Assembly (NCBI GenBank): GCA_023428185.1
Contig: JAEYYZ010000033.1
Span: forward strand, 1-6,442
Source of the DNA: Actinomycetes bacterium
GTDB lineage: Bacteria; Actinomycetota; Actinomycetes; Actinomycetales; Demequinaceae
DNA length: 6,442 bases
Direction of reading: 5' to 3'
The position numbers and the translations under genes are program-made. Of the stretch, positions 4,769 through 6,442 are shown one piece after another (positions within the stretch are counted from its first letter, which is position 1; the number at the start of each line of letters is the position of its first letter). The notes under the pieces are model-generated. The model searched no databases. It saw nothing but the letters and a program-made list of their open reading frames with translations, and was not told the origin of the DNA.

Positions 4769-5679
4769 GCGGCGCGGCACTTCAGACGGGACTGTCCACC
4801 CTCGACGCGCTCGAGTCTGAGGGTATCCACATCATTCGCGAGGCAGTGGCTACCGCCCGCAAGCCGGTCATTCTCTTTTCCGGAGGCAAGGACTCCGTGG
4901 TGGTGCTGCACTTGGCCACCAAGGCGTTTTGGCCCGGACGCGTGCCCGTGGAGCTGCTTCACGTGGACACTGGCCACAACTTTGACGAGGTGCTTGAGTA
5001 CCGTGACCGTACGGTGGAGCGGTTGGGCCTGCGCCTCCAGGTCGCGAGCGTGCAGGACTACATTGACGACGGCCGCTTGCGTGAACGCCCAGACGGCACC
5101 CGCAATCCGCTGCAGACCATTCCGTTGCTCGACGCCATCACCGGACACGGCTACGACGTGGTCTTTGGCGGCGCCCGGCGCGATGAAGAGAAGGCCCGCG
5201 CCAAGGAGCGTGTGGTCTCACTGCGCGATGAGTTTGGTCAATGGGACCCGCGCAACCAGCGCCCCGAACTGTGGAGCCTGTACAACACTCGTCACTTGCC
5301 GGGCCAGCATGTGCGCGTGTTCCCGTTGAGCAACTGGACGGAGCTTGACGTGTGGCGGTACATCGAGCGCGAAGGCATTGAATTGCCAGGGCTGTACTAC
5401 GCCCACGAGCGTGAGGTGTTCCAGCGCGACGGCATGCTCCTCACCGACCACCCGGCCGTGGCCCGCAAGGCTACGGAGACCCTAGAGTCCCGCGTGGTGA
5501 GGTACCGCACCGTGGGCGATGCTTCCTGCACGGGAGCAGTGGAGTCCACCGCGGCCACGGTGGCCGATGTCATTGCCGAGGTGGCCGCTACTCGCATCAC
5601 CGAGCGTGGCGCCACGCGCGCGGACGACCGCATGAGTGAAGCGGCCATGGAAGACCGCAAGAAGGAGGGCTACTTCTAA
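4765..5679 (+). CDS. cysD: Sulfate adenylyltransferase subunit 2 (ATP sulfurylase small subunit)
   Basis: Catalytic subunit that adenylylates sulfate with ATP to give APS; works with the GTPase CysN. Length is 304 residues (E. coli CysD is 302). It carries the PP-loop SGGKDS (39-44), LLHVDTGHNF (64-73), FGGARRDEEKARAKER (134-149), PLSNWTELDVW (187-197), RYRTVGDASCTGAV (246-259) and the typical C-terminus SEAAMEDRKKEGYF (291-304). The chosen start is ATG 4765, which overlaps the cysH stop as ATGA. An in-frame GTG at 4750 would add five residues, but has no ribosome site and makes a larger overlap. The ribosome site for ATG 4765 is weak (GGGA at 4753-4756), so translation probably relies on coupling to cysH. 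Confidence 0.95.
   Translation: MSGAALQTGLSTLDALESEGIHIIREAVATARKPVILFSGGKDSVVVLHLATKAFWPGRVPVELLHVDTGHNFDEVLEYRDRTVERLGLRLQVASVQDYIDDGRLRERPDGTRNPLQTIPLLDAITGHGYDVVFGGARRDEEKARAKERVVSLRDEFGQWDPRNQRPELWSLYNTRHLPGQHVRVFPLSNWTELDVWRYIEREGIELPGLYYAHEREVFQRDGMLLTDHPAVARKATETLESRVVRYRTVGDASCTGAVESTAATVADVIAEVAATRITERGATRADDRMSEAAMEDRKKEGYF
5662..5669 (+). promoter_or_regulatory. Ribosome binding site of cysN
   Basis: AAGGAGGG lies inside the last codons of cysD, nine bases before ATG 5679. It supports that start and shows that cysN has its own strong site in addition to the TAATG stop-start overlap. Confidence 0.7.
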
Positions 5680-6442
5680 TGACGGTCCTCGACACTGTGG
5701 CCACGATTCCCGATTCCAACGCCACGTCACTGTTGCGTTTTGCCACGGCAGGCTCGGTTGACGACGGCAAGTCCACGCTCGTGGGCCGGCTGCTCTATGA
5801 CACCAAGTCGATCCTCGCGGATGCTTATGAGGCCGTGGAACGCGTCACCCGCGAGCGCGGTGGCGAGGGCGTAGACCTTGCCCTGCTCACGGATGGCCTG
5901 CGCGCAGAACGCGAGCAAGGCATCACCATTGACGTGGCGTACCGGTACTTCTCCACGCCGCGCCGCACGTTCATCCTCGCGGACTGCCCCGGTCACGTGC
6001 AGTACACCCGCAACACCGTGACCGGCGCGTCCACGGCCGATGCCCTGGTGGTGTTGATCGACGTCCGCACCGGAGTGGTGGAGCAGACTCGCCGTCACCT
6101 GGCTGTGGCCGCCCTGCTGCGCGTGCCGCACGTCATTGTGGCCGTGAACAAGATTGACTTGTTGGACTTTGACCAGGCTCCTTTTGCGCGCATTGCCGCC
6201 GACGTCGCGGAGCACGCCTCACGCTTGGGTCTTGAAGTCACCACTGTCCCGGTGAGCGCCCTGCTAGGCGACAACGTGGCCGAGCGCTCCACCCACATGG
6301 ACTGGTACACCGGGCCCACCGTGTTGGATCTGCTGGAGACCCTTCCCTCGGCTGACCACCTTGAAGTGGCCGATGCCGCAGCCGGTTGGCGCTTCCCGGT
6401 CCAGTACGTATTGCGTCCCCAAGATGCAGCCCTGTCCCCCGA
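5679..6442 (+). CDS. cysN: Sulfate adenylyltransferase subunit 1, GTPase (cut by window edge)
   Basis: EF-Tu-like GTPase subunit of ATP sulfurylase, whose GTP hydrolysis drives APS synthesis by CysD. 254 complete codons are present and the frame is open at the right edge; E. coli CysN has about 475 residues, so roughly half is seen. GTPase motifs in order: G1 GSVDDGKS (25-32, with the Asp-Asp typical of CysN where EF-Tu has His), LTDGLRAEREQGITIDVAYRYF (70-91) with the switch Thr83, G3 DCPGH (102-106), G4 NKID (157-160) and G5 SAL (193-195). The second domain begins near WRFPVQYVLRP (237-247). Start ATG 5679 shares one base with the cysD stop (TAATG). Whether an APS kinase domain (CysC) is fused at the C-terminus, as in mycobacterial CysNC, cannot be seen. 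Confidence 0.95.
   Translation, partial: MTVLDTVATIPDSNATSLLRFATAGSVDDGKSTLVGRLLYDTKSILADAYEAVERVTRERGGEGVDLALLTDGLRAEREQGITIDVAYRYFSTPRRTFILADCPGHVQYTRNTVTGASTADALVVLIDVRTGVVEQTRRHLAVAALLRVPHVIVAVNKIDLLDFDQAPFARIAADVAEHASRLGLEVTTVPVSALLGDNVAERSTHMDWYTGPTVLDLLETLPSADHLEVADAAAGWRFPVQYVLRPQDAALSP

Noticed and set aside
1..6442. Looked for tRNA or rRNA genes, CRISPR arrays, insertion sequences, phage or attachment sites.
   Set aside because: None seen: coding is nearly continuous, composition is even, and the gene order is that of a core metabolic locus.

Overview
The window comes from a high-GC actinobacterium. Evidence: many GTG starts with AGGAGG-type ribosome binding sites, an FprA-type (adrenodoxin-reductase-like) ferredoxin-NADP reductase, a NirA/SirA-type siroheme sulfite reductase, an iron-sulfur APS reductase and CysD/CysN. 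Lineage below phylum cannot be fixed from this sequence, though Micrococcales-like is plausible. It is a sulfate-assimilation locus, and every coding region reads through without a frameshift.

Layout. Positions 1-410 (minus) hold the first 136 codons of an HtpX-type M48 membrane protease, cut by the window edge inside its HExxH motif. A 107-bp gap with a dyad follows. Positions 518-1891 (minus) are fprA. Positions 1892-2252 are a 361-bp divergent regulatory region. Positions 2253-6442 (plus) are a tightly coupled operon of sulfite reductase, cysH, cysD and cysN. Its genes overlap by 4, 4 and 1 bases, and cysN runs off the right edge.

How the genes work together. CysD and CysN form ATP sulfurylase, turning sulfate and ATP into APS. 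CysH has the paired-cysteine pattern of 4Fe-4S enzymes and so probably reduces APS directly to sulfite. The siroheme enzyme reduces sulfite to sulfide for cysteine synthesis. FprA, encoded divergently, probably supplies the reduced ferredoxin this step needs. No small ferredoxin gene (cysX-like) lies between the genes seen.

The main discovery is in the divergent region: an unannotated, probably leaderless 22-codon ORF at 2084-2152 with five cysteine codons in eight positions (CCVCCVMC), directly upstream of the sulfite reductase operon. Just before these codons lies CCTCCTC (2103-2109), a perfect 7-base complement of the sulfite reductase Shine-Dalgarno GAGGAGG (2242-2248). A ribosome stalled at the first cysteine codons would cover the anti-Shine-Dalgarno. 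This is the expected logic of a cysteine-responsive translational attenuator, of the kind described for polycysteine leaderless short ORFs in mycobacteria. Two mutually exclusive hairpins (2154-2188 and 2186-2205) and a hairpin containing the start codon (2250-2269) may add to the switch.
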